Positions 11,241-23,545 of a stretch of DNA of 64,000 nucleotides are shown piece by piece. The notes beneath the pieces are model-generated. The model had not been told where the DNA came from, searched no databases, and saw nothing but the letters and a program-made list of their open reading frames with translations. Source of the stretch: Erodium maritimum (taxonomy: Eukaryota > Streptophyta > Magnoliopsida > Geraniales > Geraniaceae); contig OY997592.1 in the NCBI GenBank assembly GCA_963921825.1, positions 28,685,730 through 28,749,729 on the forward strand, given 5' to 3'. The position numbers and the translations under genes are program-made. The first letter of the stretch is position 1. Every line of letters begins with the position of its first letter.

Positions 11241-12050
11241 CATGGTTGTAAATGGCGGGCGCCTAGCCCGCCTAGGCGCCAAAAACGAGCAAAACACCAC
11301 GATTAGGCCAAGTCGGGCGGGATAAGGAGGATACCCGGTGAGTCGCGATTTTCCGGCGATTATGCGGCGACTTCCAGCGAAGGTTTTTTTTGGTTCTGTA
11401 CCCGCCTCCTTCGTTACAACTCAGATCCTTGCTTGTGTTGCTCTTCTTCAGGCACAACCGTAGAACAATGGTTGGCCTTTGGTCTGTACTGGCCGAGTAT
11501 ACCTTACTGTGGAGAGAGATTAGATTAAAGATGAAGAAGCAAAGAATAAAGAATGAGAGAAGAGAGTTTAGCCGTATAAGATGGATTTTGTTGGGAAGAT
11601 AAAAGGGTTAAAGGCACTGTATCATCGTATTGGGAAGGTAAAGAGATATTATTAAATTAGGTTATGATAGGATAAATTGGACTTCTGACTTGTCAGTGTT
11701 TTTTTTGTATTATAATTAATATATGTGATATAAGTATATAATATATAACAATATTATCATGTAACATTCTAAAAAGATGGTTTGATCGGTTAGAAATCAA
11801 CTAATTAAGATAAGGTTAATAAATATATATTAGTTTTATATTTATGTAAGATAATTATTATACTTACATAATATAATTATCACATTTATAGGATATATAT
11901 TTTATTTTTATTATATATCATGAAATATATATTAATTTATAATAAAAATAATCAAATCCGCCTAGGCCCCGTCTAAGCCCCGACTAGTCCCCGCCTAACG
12001 CCTAGGGGTCCTTGCCGCCCGAGTAGCGCCTAGCGACATTTACAACCATG
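11241..12050. mobile_element. hAT-like non-autonomous element, 810 bp
   Basis: Terminal inverted repeats CATGGTTGTAAATG (left) and CATTTACAACCATG (right) are flanked by a perfect 8-bp duplication ATTGCAAC (11233-11240 and 12051-12058), diagnostic of hAT. GCCTAGGCG-type motifs cluster just inside both ends, as expected for transposase-binding subterminal repeats. The interior is AT-rich except for about 11390-11600, which looks gene-derived but has no recognisable domain. No transposase is encoded. Confidence 0.8.
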
Positions 12051-12058
12051 ATTGCAAC

Positions 12059-12118
12059 TGATGATAACATAGTCAACCCTTTGACTAAGGCAGTGTCGCT
12101 GCCTAAACATGTTAGACT
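12059..12118 (+). pseudogene. 3' end of copia RNase H region (copy 1)
   Basis: A short continuation of copy 1 after the hAT-like element reads DDNIVNPLTKAVSLPKHVR, the conserved end of the copia polyprotein. It then jumps directly into LTR sequence, so the polypurine tract and the first ~205 bp of the LTR are lost. Confidence 0.75.
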
Positions 12119-13737
12119 AGTATGGAAGATGGCTCTTTATGGCTTACGTTCTGTTAGTCATTGGAATGGGATTCCGGAGTCTGATCATAGATATCATGTG
12201 GGACATGATATTGGACGACCCGACATGAATATGTTCCACAGATTAAGTCATGAACATATTCATTGTCGTAGCTTGTCATGTATCCTTAAACCAAGGAGTC
12301 TTTGTGATCACTATGCAGTAAACAACTGAGTTTGACCTGAGCCTAACGTTGTCCGTAACAGGGCTTCCATAACGGCCAAGATTGGCTTGGGGACGGACTG
12401 CATGAGTGACACGAAAGACGGCTAAGGGATTTTAGATGGGAGAGCGTAAAGCAAGATACCGTCGTCGAATCTACGAAAGAGGCCGAGTACATGGTTGCTT
12501 TAGAGGCAGCTAAGTAGGCTATGTGGATTTCGAAATTCACGGTAGGGTTGGGAGTAATTAAAAACCCATCCAGCCCCGTGAATCTATACTACGATATGGG
12601 AAAGATATCGGTTCTCGGCCGCTTGATCGAGAGTGACTGAAAGAATAGCATGGCCATGCACATGATACTAGGTATCATATATTCAGTCATCTCACATATC
12701 AAGAAACAGTGATTGAGAATAATAAGGATGACGGCTCTATGCCTTATCTCAATAAGGATATCGAAGATAAAAGGATAGTGACAGGGATGACAGAAAGGTT
12801 AGAATCGACAGAGTCGATTCGTTATGCAGTGTCAGGCAATACTAAAGTCTCGTTAGTTGCCACTTAAATAGGATCAAGTAAAATGGGATTTTACGTTGAT
12901 CTATTGACATGCATAAACCTAAGGGTCACACCGGAGGGTGAAACGCATTGACACATTTATGGAGAATGGCCAAAAGAGAGTTGTCTCAAGACATGACCAA
13001 CACTGGGTTTTGGGTCATGTGCCCGTAAGTGAATAGCACTTTACGGATCAAGACAAGGCTTGGAGTCTTGGGATTGATCGCGTCGGATAATGTTGGACAT
13101 TTCCGGTATGGAAGGCTTGGAGGCGATGAGCGAATCACAACACCTCGTTGGAAATGGCCACAGGCCATGTTCCAAGACGCCCATGAAAGGCCCATGCAAC
13201 CAAGGCCCATGGAACTAATTAATCAAGTTTTGATTAACTAGTACTAAGTAAGGCAAGGATTAAGGTGTTGGTGATTTACCACCTAACCCCATCTTGTCTA
13301 ACCATACTTTGTCATATTTACACCTTACTTATCATCATATTTGTCCCATGCTTTTAGTTTGACAAGTATGAGGTTTGTTATGTTTAAATCATCTTTTTTC
13401 AACATAACAAAACACAAGACAAGAATAGGAAACACAATTTTCTCTCCCTCCCCTCCCCAATTTCGGCCAAGGCAAGGTTTCATCTCCATTTTGTGTTCTT
13501 GAGTCCTTTAAGAGAAGAACTATGTGACTTTGATTCCCATGTGGATACATAGGCGTCTTAGAGACTCAAGACAAATTATTCGTTACCCGGTGTTCTTGTT
13601 TTGGTAAGAAATAGTGCTGAATTTTTCTCTTGTGAATCCATTTTCGTTAGTTGTTTCATGGTTTTAATCGTCTCTTGGTTTTCATTGATTTTCCGCTGCG
13701 AGTTGGTTCATCTCCAACCCTACCTCGAGACCCAACA
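12119..13737 (+). mobile_element. Copia LTR shared by copies 1 and 2, 5'-deleted
   Basis: It matches the LTR at 25190-26876 from about its base 205 to its end (GAGACCCAACA at 13727-13737). It lies 3' of copy 1 and directly 5' of the primer-binding site of copy 2, so it serves as the 3' LTR of one and the 5' LTR of the other. Within it, 12431-12594 is replaced by a piece of RNase H sequence. Confidence 0.8.
12431..12594 (+). pseudogene. RNase H fragment patched into an LTR
   Basis: About 160 bp match the copia RNase H region (compare 10945-11120: the GGGAGAGCGTAAAGC block through AATCTATACT). They replace a ~17-bp LTR segment. Short identities lie at both joins: tttta on the left and atactacg on the right. 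This suggests template switching or microhomology-mediated repair. Confidence 0.75.
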
Positions 13738-13738
13738 G

Positions 13739-13750
13739 TGGTATCAGATC
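13739..13750 (+). promoter_or_regulatory. Primer-binding site (initiator Met tRNA)
   Basis: TGGTATCAGATC begins two bases after the LTR terminal CA. It matches the 3' end complement of plant initiator methionine tRNA (usual element sequence TGGTATCAGAGC), which primes minus-strand synthesis in most copia elements. Confidence 0.85.
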
Positions 13751-13803
13751 CGTGCTACCTTCGGGATTCACAAGTCGGTGTTGAAAGTTTCGGTTTTGAC
13801 ATG

Positions 13804-14780
13804 TTTTTTTTATCAGCAAAGTTTATTGATGGACCAATTCTTTAAAATAAAGAAAAGGCTAAGAGTTCAAAACAAACTCTCAATGCACCCACAAATTGTG
13901 AACTAAAACCAACCCAACCAAAGGTAACCCCAAACTAAGTTACTTGTTTTCCAAGTCACACAACACTACCCAATTTGAAAGCTCAAGCTTTCTACCAAAC
14001 TTGGGAGACAAGTTACATGACAAAACCCGACCATAAGTAAAACCAAGCCTAATCCAACTGAACCTACACTTTCAAAACCATCACAAAAATCTCCCCAAAA
14101 CCACCCAAATATAAGACAAAACCTCAGCTCCACCAAACATTGAAACCATCCAATTATGCAGTACATCTTGCTGCAGAAGGGTCTAAAGTTAATCTGAACA
14201 AAGCCAAGCCCCAAACGGTAGTCCTAACAGCTCTCCAAAGTCATCTCCACTAGCATCATGTGTAAGCTGCTGATGCGGGGAATTAAGCAGCAAAAAGGCC
14301 AAAAAAGTCTCCAACAATCTTCAAACCTTCAATTGTAATAGCTTATCAATTTTCCAAAAACAACCTCTCAACACTGAGGAACAATCTGACCTGTAATGTG
14401 AGATTACTGAGAGGGCTTGTGAAAAAATACCCCTTCACATGAAACTGCAGTATTATGCAGACCAAATAAAATGGTTCCAGCCCTTTGAAAAAAAAATTCA
14501 CAGCAAATAGCAAATAGGTAATGTCATGGCTCCAAAAACCATCAAAAACACTCAAAACCTAGGAGCTACCCACACTTGAATCAATCAGAAGATGAGGAAA
14601 GAGGAGAGAACCAAAAAACCACACTCAACAAGCAACCTATACTAAAAACCCCAATAATCATTCCTACCTCACCAAGAGCCTAGATCCTCACAACCAACCC
14701 AACCCAAAACCACCCAGAAACCCCCAAGACAAAGTCATCAGTACATAAAACAGCAGGGGTAAGAGACCAAAGCCCAGAAG
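13804..14780 (-). mobile_element. LINE 3'-end fragment (minus)
   Basis: It splits the leader of copy 2; compare the uninterrupted leader at 33060-33125. It begins with a T-run and ATCAGCAAAG, read on the minus strand as CTTTGCTGAT followed by poly(A), a common plant L1 tail also seen at 41950 (GATCGGCAAAGC). The rest is C/A-rich on the plus strand, as in LINE 3' untranslated regions. No coding domain or clear target duplication was found. Confidence 0.5.
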
Positions 14781-15519
14781 CTTAAATTGTTTGATAACAT
14801 GTTTTAAATTCTTGTTTATGGGTTTAATGCATGTAAAATGACTTTTTGAAAATTATTTAAAATCTGGAATTTTTTGAAGAAGTTTGATTTTTCGAGTCTC
14901 GGGAGCGGGACTCTCGGGGAGCCGAAACCGGGACCGAACGGAGCTCCGTTGGACAGAGCTAGGCCAAGCATGACCATTGGATGATCGATATGTCGGGCCA
15001 AATCGTTTAGTTAGTCATGACGAGTTTGGAACCGTCTTGACAAACTCGAAAATCAAATGTTTAAAAGTTTCATTTTGAACGGTTTCGATAAACCGAGCAT
15101 CAAATTTTTTTCGAAACTTGGCTATGAAATAAAACCGAAAAATCACATGATGTTTGATAACATGCTTGTTTGATAACACGATGTGTGGTATGATGTTGGC
15201 ATGGTGTACATAATAGCCCCGAGCTCGTTTTATTTATTTATCGCTTTTAACGTCTTGCGAGCCGTTAGAGTTAGCGTGTAATTATTCTTTCAAGACGTGG
15301 TCGTCGAACCACTTATTTGTAATATTTATTTATTCCCGACCTACGAGTCGTGGATATAATTGTATTTTTTTACTCAAGACGAAGAAAGGGCGAAAAAGTC
15401 ATTTGGTGGCTTTTCGGGTGTTGACATCGACTTGGAGTTGGTGGAGCTCAAGAAGCTAGTGGGAGTTATTTTAGGGGCTATTATGTGCACATATATTGTT
15501 TTATGCTTGGTTTAGTTTA

Positions 15520-16648
15520 GGGAAAATTTCATTTTACCACCCTGGCAAACATTTAATTTCAGTTTGATACTCTGGCATAAATTTTTATCAGTTTCATACC
15601 CAAACCAAACTTTTAATTTCACTTTCATACCCAGCCGGGTAAAATGTCCAAAATACCCCTAACTATTACTCAAATTTTCATCTCATGCCACTGACTCAGA
15701 ATTTGAAAAGAAGTGAAATGACAATAATACCCTTCATTGTTTAGGGTGTTAAACTGAAAATTTGACTAATTTTAAAATAAAATCAGTTTTTTTTATAAAT
15801 TCAATTTTTATTTTCAAAAAAATCAGATTTTAATTTTAAAAATACAAAAAATAAGTTTTTTTTATTATTAAAAATAGTTTTATATATCAAAAATCATTTT
15901 TATTTTTTTTTAAAATAATTTTATTTACATTAAAAAAAAATTCTGGATCGAGCTTCATCCTCTCCGGCGTCGTCTCCGGCCACCCCCTCCTCCGCCGTCG
16001 TCGTCCCCGGCCACCCCACCTCCGCCGCCTCCTCCCTCTTCCACCTCCTGAAGCTCTGCGATTCAGATCCGGTGAGGGCGTGGGAGGGGGAGGAAGTGGA
16101 AGAGGGAGGAGGAGGCGGCGGGGGTGGGGGTGGCCGGGGACGACGACAGCGGAGGAGGGGGTGGCCGGAGACGACGCCGGAGGTGGCCGGGGACGAAGCT
16201 CGAACAGCTCTGCGATTTTTTTTAATAAAATTTATTTTTTAAAAAAATAAAAATGATTTTTTATATATAAAACTTTTTTTAATAAAAAAATATATTTATA
16301 TATATAAAAAAAACTTGTTTTATGTATTTTTAAAATTAAAATATGATTTTTTGAAATTAAAAATTGAATTTATAAAAAACACTGATTTTATTTTAAAATT
16401 AGTGAAATTTTCAGTTTAACACCCTAAACAATGAAGGGTATTATTGTCATTTCACTTCTTTTCAAATTCTGAGTCAGTGGCATGAGATGAAAATTTGAGT
16501 AATAGGTAGGGGTATTTTGGACATTTTACCCGGCTGGGTATGAAAGTGAAATTAAAAGTTTGGTTTGGGTATGAAAGTGATAAAAATTTATGCCAGGGTA
16601 TCAAACTGAAATTAAATGTTTGCCAGGGTGGTAAAATGAAATTTTCCC
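15520..16648. mobile_element. Foldback MULE-type element, 1129 bp
   Basis: The element is almost entirely one inverted repeat: the left arm starting GGGAAAATTTCATTTTACCA is repeated inverted at the right end for several hundred bases. The flanks carry a 9-bp duplication TTTAGTTTA / TTTAGTTTG (15511-15519 and 16649-16657), typical of Mutator-like elements; the undisturbed site is seen near 33813-33830. The centre (15950-16220) is GC-rich and itself palindromic (CCGGCCACCCC blocks on one side, complements on the other). No open reading frame is convincing. Confidence 0.85.
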
Positions 16649-16999
16649 TTTAGTTTGTGCATGATTAATTCTATGTATTTCAGAATTGCATGCTTAACTT
16701 TATTTACCGAGCATATCACCTCACATGCAAAAATTAAATTGGAATTTTAATCCTTGTGTGTGAGCCCTTAGAATCGTCATTACATTTGATGTCGTTGACG
16801 GGTTCAAAGGAAGAATTATATTGGATGTAATTTGAGGCATCATTGCATTTGGAATGTAGTTGATGTGATCATCGCATTTAGGATGTGCCGAAGTTTTAAA
16901 CACAACCGGACAAGTAAAAACGGGTCATGTCCGATACCTCTCAATTATCAACACCTTACTATCTCCCCGTCCTATGAGTGTCGTGCGCATTAGCGGAGC

Positions 17000-19367
17000 T
17001 GATGAGCGTAAATTTGTCCTATCTAATGTGGATAGTTTTCCCTATATTTTTACCTTATTTGTGCCTTGTTTTTATAATTTTAGCGTTTACAAATAAAATA
17101 AGTGCGCAAAACCTCGCTCTTAGTCGATATTTTTCAAATGATCCAAATATACTCATGATTGGTCTTGTTTTGTACGCCGCGAAAAAAAGAAAATTATTGG
17201 CGCAAGAACGAGATCGATCGGAGGTCATATGGAGCGGGAATGAGCGACTGTAGTTTTAAGTTAAATTTCGGAAGGTGGACCCACAGCCAGTTCCAGTGTA
17301 GCGCAGGTGCACGCTAGCTCTGTGCGCACGCGAATCTGGTCCGTGAATTGTTGACTTCTGTGGTTGATCGATCCAAGCCGTAGATGTTGTGGTTGCACTG
17401 CTCCTTTCGTATGCGCGCACGCACTGGATCATCTTCACCAGCATCATCTCTCCGCTTGTTTCTCACGTGATTTCAAATGTAATTAAAAACCATTTTTTAT
17501 TAACACACGGACAAACCATTTCAAATTACAGTGACTGCCATTGCTGAGCTTCATATTTTGGAGAAAAACGCAGAAACGCGAAGAGGAGGCGAAGGATTTC
17601 AACTCGCCGGATCTCCCAGCTCCGGAGACCGTACGGAGACTTCTACCTACAGGTGCGAAGCCCGAAGTCCCCTCTACACATTCCTCCGATTGGTTTCGTC
17701 TGTTGGGGCTTCAAAAGTCAGAAATCAAGGTTTCAAAGGAGCCAAAAACCCATTTCGGGTCTAAGTTGTTCTTGGAGTTGGGAATCGATTTTGAGCTGAT
17801 TTTTCGAGGATTTGAGCTAGGAATCGACATTCCTAGCACGGGTTTACCTTATACCATATTTTTTCTTAGCTTGATGTCGATTTCATACTTTGATTTCGTT
17901 GATTTTAGCTACTTGGCTCGTGAGTAGTCACTCCGAGCCATGCATATCGTTGTAAATACATTTTAATTTAATCTATGCATGAGGTTATTCAATAGTGGTG
18001 TTAGATGATGATTTGTTCGATGTTGAGTTCGATACTCAGTTGTGTTCGTCAACCAATTTAATTTATCTTAGTCGGTTTATGTACGTAGATCGAATCCTAG
18101 GTTAATTTAATCGGGAAAAATAATTTGTATGTATTAATTGCATGCTAAATTAGAGATGTTGGGTATGAACTTGATTATGAGAGTTTTCGATCTCTTGAAC
18201 GTATATCAAGTGCTAGATACATATTTGCGTAGCATTCGTTACTTAATATGTTTAGTGCTTATTTTGGATGCTTGATGATATCGTTGCATTCTATATGAGA
18301 TTGATTATTTTCCGATGCTTGTTGTTTATGTCATGTGTGTTTTAAGCTAAATTGATGATTTCGGGTGTGGATTGCCCTTGAGTGATTTATTGCTTTGGGT
18401 GTGGATTGTCCCGTGAATTGTTAGTTGTAGCTATCTAAGATCAGTGTATGATTTATTTGTGCACTTTGAGACTATTGAGACATTAAATTGCATCATTTCT
18501 TTTCTTAATGAGTTATCTAGTTTGAGTGATACCAAGTCCCTTATTAGAGGATTTATGTAGATCATACTCTAACCAAGACGTTCACGTTTAATTCAGAATG
18601 ATCAGGTTAGAGAAATTGATCTAGGTGTAATTAGATAATTCACGTTTCCAAGAGATTGTGTTCTACGCTTGAGTATTACTAGAACGAGGTTCTATTTAGT
18701 TCAACTTGATTGTCGGTGCACGATATTCGAGAAGTGAACTAGGAGTAGCTAGACACAATTCTTTATTTGTGCTTGTCTATTTTAGCATTTGTGTGTTACT
18801 AGGGTTAGCATCGCTTATCCTATGTAAGTTGACTCGTTTTGATTATTTATCGATGAGATAGATTATCAATTAGAGAAGCAACTTAAGAAAATGCAAAATA
18901 GGTGTATGAAGGTTCGATGATTGGTTTTACTCGGACCCATACTTGCACATTTACTCTGATGATTGGTTTTGGAGCCATGACGGGAGCATTCTATTCCTCC
19001 TCATCATCACATTGATTACCTTATGCATTGACTGACTTTATGTATGAGCATGACACCCATGGTTGTTTTCTCCCATATAAAGTTTCGATTTTTATTTCCA
19101 GTTTTGTCTTTCCTTACTTCCCGTCCAAACTTCTCATGAGCATTTACTTTTCTGTTTTTACTACTTGAACCATTTGCTTATTTTAGAAGAGTGTATTTAG
19201 TGACGTTTATACGCTTTTCGCCCTTTTTACCAATTTTCATAGATTTAGTCATCCTTGGCCCGATTCGCTCCCTAATGTTCGACCGGTTTCTTACCGTTAT
19301 AAATATATTGCTTGAACGACCGTGTACGGAAGCACGTTAAAGAGGGTATGCAAAAACCCTATCTTCA
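17000..19367 (+). mobile_element. Unidentified solo LTR, 2368 bp
   Basis: It begins TGATGAGCGTAAATTTG and ends CCCTATCTTCA, flanked by a perfect 5-bp duplication GGAGC (16995-16999 and 19368-19372); the intact target is seen at 37113-37123. TG...CA ends with a 5-bp duplication indicate an LTR. The length and lack of any polyprotein suggest a solo LTR, possibly of a Ty3/gypsy element, but the family was not established. Open frames inside (for example 17531-17927) have no domain and are taken as chance. Confidence 0.7.
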
Positions 19368-19753
19368 GGAGCATCCATGGGAAAGTGGGGTAGTAGGTTT
19401 GGACGACATATGTGGGTGTCGTGCGCATTAGCGGAGCACCTACATAGTGACGGGTCATAGTTGAAAATTGGTGGACCCGACTACAATTCTCAGCCTGAGG
19501 TTGAGCTAGGGTAACAAATAGGGTAAGCCGTGTACATAAGTACATACCCTAGCCAAGAGTCACATTGGATGTCATTGGATGAAGTCCTACATACATATCT
19601 CGATTAAGTGGTGAGCATTAGTTCTGCTTAATCGACTGAATCAAGGATCTTGGTTTCAGATTCTAAAGGTTTAGAATCGATTGTTGATGTTTAAGCTTGA
19701 TCTTCATTAAATTTATTCAGTTTACTGATTGAATTTTATCTGTTGCAAATCAT

Positions 19754-20169
19754 ATGGAAAATTCAGCGAACATTAATAGTTTGTCACTAAAAACCATTCT
19801 TGACAGGGTCAAGTTAAATGGGAAAAACTATTTGGACTAGTACAGAATTTTGAGAATAGTCCTCAAGTCTGAACGCAAAGAATATGTCCTTGACAAGGCT
19901 GTCTCTAAGACCATATCAGAGTTACATGAAGTGTCATTAACTGCTAAGAAGAATATATCAGGGATCTGGGATCCAAGGATATTCTGATGGTCAACAAGGA
20001 ATTGGAAGTGGCAAGGGCGGGGCCCATGTGCACTTGGCGGGAAAAATGAGACACCTGAGAATGTCTGCTTCCACTGCCAACAACCTGGTCATTGGAACCG
20101 GGATTACAGGAAGTTCACGGCTGATCTGAAGAAGGGTAGTGGGACTGCGCCTTCATCAAATAGCCTGGA
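19754..20169 (+). pseudogene. Copia gag pseudogene (copy 2, 5' part)
   Basis: ATG 19754 starts a gag N-terminus with LDRVKLNGKNYLD, stopped by TAG at 19838-19840, the same codon as the stop in copy 1. After a deletion, a zinc knuckle near 20068-20110 reads CFHCQQPGHWNRDY, with the last Cys replaced by Tyr. The tail repeat (DLKKGSGTAPSS) is interrupted at 20169 by family X copy B and resumes at 23718. Confidence 0.8.
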
Positions 20170-20759
20170 TGTCACGCCCCAATTTCAGTAAACCGAACTC
20201 GGGACGCGAACGTTTAAAAACATACAAACACTTGAAACCTGTTTTCATTGAATCACTTTAAAATAAAAGTTTAGTTCAACAAAATAATAAATACAACTTT
20301 AAACACGTCCCAACAAGTGGACCAAAAACATGGTATCTGTCGCTAGACTCAAAACACCCAGAACCCCGCTTCAAGCTCTTCAAGCTTCAGAAGCTCACCT
20401 AGTCCAGCCTACGAACGGTACTTGTAGGAAAAGCAGCTAGGGGTGAGCGTTCGCTCACCACCGCGGATAACAGACTGACTACGACATAATTAGCAGACAA
20501 TGCCTATAACACACACAACAAACTCAACTCCGGGGATCACTGTCCCCAACTCAAGTACTCCGATTGACAACCACACACTGATACTTTGCTCGAACGACTC
20601 AACACTCAACCACGTAAGTAGACCCGACACAACAATTGACGACTTCTCCCAAGGACTCAAACGACAACTACACGACACCAAACTGATCACAAACGATCGC
20701 ACACCAAACAAGATCACGAAGGATCGCATAACAGTTGCTCAGTAACCTCTCCCACTCAC

Positions 20760-20945
20760 ACGAACACGTATCAGGCTAGCCAAAGAATGCTTACAACCTG
20801 TGATACTCAAACTCGGACCAGGCCAGCCAAAGAATGCTTGTAACTTGTGTTACTCAAACCAATGTCAGGCCAGCCAAAGAATGCTTGCAACCCGTTGATA
20901 CTCAAACTTGGTCAGGCCAGCCAAAGAATGCTTGCAACCTACCGG
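20760..20945. repeat. Minisatellite, ~50-bp unit, 4 copies
   Basis: The block GGCCAGCCAAAGAATGCTTG (first copy with one change) recurs four times, each followed by a variable CAACCTGTGATACTCAAAC-like spacer. Related single units occur in copy D (about 53365-53430). Confidence 0.8.
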
Positions 20946-20999
20946 GATCCGCAATCACAATCACAATCACAATCACAAGCAAATTCATCAACCAGTAAC

Positions 21000-21235
21000 A
21001 ACACAGGTTCAACACTCACAGGCACTCATGGCCACCAGGACACCGACAGTAAAAACTCGGACTCAACAGCCCCACAGGCACTCACGGCCTCCCAAGACGC
21101 ACCAACAGTAAAACACGGACTCAACGGCCCACAGGCACTCACGGCCTCCCAAGACACACCAACAGTAGGACACGGACTCAACAGCTTCACAGGCACTCAC
21201 GGCCTCCCAAGACACCAACCCTAAAACACGCTTGC
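21000..21235. repeat. Minisatellite, ~55-60-bp unit, about 4 copies
   Basis: Repeated ACAGGCACTCACGGCCTCCC blocks alternate with AAGACACACCAACAGTA and CACGGACTCAAC. The same unit type forms the large array of copy D (53570-54120). It is preceded at 20948-20980 by a short (CACAAT)n microsatellite. Confidence 0.8.
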
Positions 21236-21269
21236 AACTTACCGAGACTCTAACTCGTAAGCCAGCTAA

Positions 21270-21545
21270 AGACCAACAGTAAAGTACAGGCTCTCAAGGC
21301 CACCCAAACTCGACAATAAATAACACGGGCTCTCAAGGCCACCCCAACTAGACAATAAATAGCACGGGCTCTCAAGGCCACCCAAACTCAATCAATAAAT
21401 AATACGGGCTCTCAAGGCCACTCAAAACTCGATAATAAAACACGGGCTCTCAAGGCCACCCAAACTCAATCAATAAATAATACGGGCTCTCAAGGCCACT
21501 CAAAACTCGATAATAAAACACGGGCTCTCAAGGCCACCCAAGACA
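21270..21545. repeat. Minisatellite, ~40-bp unit, about 7 copies
   Basis: CACGGGCTCTCAAGGCCACC recurs about seven times with AAACTCGACAATAAATA-like linkers. The array appears unique to copy B. Confidence 0.8.
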
Positions 21546-23545
21546 CCAAACAAGAAAATAAACCTCCGGCTTAACCAAGCCTCCAATAGTCCTAATATCA
21601 ACAGTTTCTCAATCAACCTCTGGGCATGGTCATATGCCTCCAGTACTCCTAATATCGATAAGTTCACAAACAACTCCGGGCATGGTCATATGCCTCCAGT
21701 AATTCAATTATCGCTAAGTTCTCTGATCCTACAACACTACTAAGTGTCACATGCTTTTCTCGTAAACACTACAATCCCGTATCATACATTTCTAATATTT
21801 AAAAAAGGTAAACCTACTCAACCCACGACACCCCGGTGTCACATGCAATTCTACTATTAACTTTCCCTAATCAGGGCCAAGATCCGGCTACTTTTCCCTA
21901 CCTCAACCGAAGAGCACCCGCTACGTTTCCTAGCTGCTGACGTTCTGGCTCGCTACCTCCGGGCTTCACCTCGATCGAAGCCGGACACTAAAGATAACAC
22001 GAAAGCCATAGTTAGAGGCGGTTCCCAGGTTAATTTAAAGGTCACGATTAAACCAGTTCGAACCCGACAATTGTCCTTTAAACTTGAGCGGGATAAAAGT
22101 GGGGTCACGGTGAATCGGGTTTGAGTACCCGAGCACCGAAACCGGTGCATGCGAGGCACGGTTCCAATGCACGAGGTCCGATTAAGCGGTCCGCTTTTGT
22201 TCCTTTCTAAACCCAATTAGCAGTCCATTTTAACCAGAGTTCCAGATTCGTTCAACTGCTCAAATTCCGTTTTAAATCCGTTTAACGTCTATTTTAAACG
22301 TTCAGGTTCCCAAACTCAATCCAGTTTCGATCCAATAATCTTAACAAGAAAACCTTTTGCTCGAATCCGGTTTCGTCTTCCTTTTTGATTAAAACCGTTT
22401 TATTTCCAAAGTTGATTCTCGTTTTAAAAATCAAACTGATTTTACTTCCATTTTATTTTCAAATCTGATTGTTCTCCTTAAATCAATTTTCTAAAACCAA
22501 AGTCGTTTTAGTTCAATTTCCGAACGATTCGTTTCTCAACTCCTCGCTTCAAAACCGTTTTTAAAACCAAATTGATTTTAATTCCCTTTTATTTTAAATC
22601 CCCCTTTTCCTTAATCTGATTTTTCGTTTTACAACTTTCCTTTCCAAAATCCTGATTTTGATTCCAATTAAACAGATCCAAAATTCACAGTTGTTTTCGT
22701 ACTAACAGATTCAACAATAACAGGCAGAAACTCACAAAAACCTAACTGCTTCTAAACGGATTTTCCTTTCATTTCTTCTTTTACAACTCGAAGATTGAGT
22801 CCATAACAAGATACAAAACAAACGTTCTTTAATAGTTGAGACAGAAGAAAACAACGGGAAGAAAAGAGGCACGGGTTTCGAGTCCGGCCGGCCAAAACCT
22901 CACCGCGGTGGGGCTCACCGTTTCAGTGGTGGACGGTGGCTGCTGGAGCGGCGGAGCATGGCGGTTCACCTCGGATCCGGACGAGACCGGTGAACGACTT
23001 GACGGATCTGCTGCGGTGGTGGCTCGGCTGAGCCTTCCGGTGGTGGGACGGCGACGGAAGAAAACGGCTGGCGGCGGAGATGGCCAGGATGGCACCGGCG
23101 GTGCACGGCCTTCTTCACGGCGGCCTCCACGTTATCGGTCTCGAGGGAGAGCACAACACCCTCGGTGACCTCGCCCACGGCGGTGGCTCCGGCGGTCACG
23201 GGCGTGGAGGGGAAAGGACGGCGGCGGCTCGGTGGTGGCTCGGTGGTGGCTCGGTGGCGTCGTCCGTGAGAGGAGAGAAGGCGAGGGAGGGCTGCAGTTT
23301 GAGCCGGAGAAGAAGGGAGACGGGGCGGCGTGGTCGGAGAATCGAACGGAGGAGAAGATGGCGGCGTAGGGGAGATCGGAGAGGCTCGGTGGTGGTCTGC
23401 GTGGTCTGGACGAGAGGAGGTGACGGCGGCGAAGGGGAGGTCGGAGGTGGGTGAACGAAGAAGACGAAGACGGGAGAGGGAGGGAGGTCGAGTTCGGCGT
23501 GAGGGAAGAAGGAAGCAGAAATTTTAGGGTTTCAACCCTAAAATT

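Larger units (their letters stand above)
4987..12118 (+). mobile_element. Ty1/copia element copy 1, internal region, decayed
   Basis: The domain order gag, protease, integrase, reverse transcriptase, RNase H is that of Ty1/copia. The 5' LTR, primer-binding site and first ~600 bp of leader are missing; similarity to the leader of copy 3 (33031 onward) begins near 4987. The coding region has many stops and frameshifts. A reverse-oriented solo LTR (7944-9840) and an hAT-like element (11241-12050) have inserted. The 3' end runs into the LTR at 12119, whose first ~205 bp are missing, so no flanking duplication can be tested. Confidence 0.85.

Noticed and set aside
13739..13750. tRNA gene signal
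   Set aside because: Only a 12-nt primer-binding complement; no cloverleaf.
17531..17927. Open frame of 128 codons with MLSFIFWRKT start
   Set aside because: Inside a solo LTR bounded by GGAGC duplications; no domain or conserved pattern.
22829..23527. Overlapping long open frames on both strands in copy B
   Set aside because: GC-rich, Arg/Gly/Ser-rich translations on both strands with no motif; a compositional effect in an LTR-like block.
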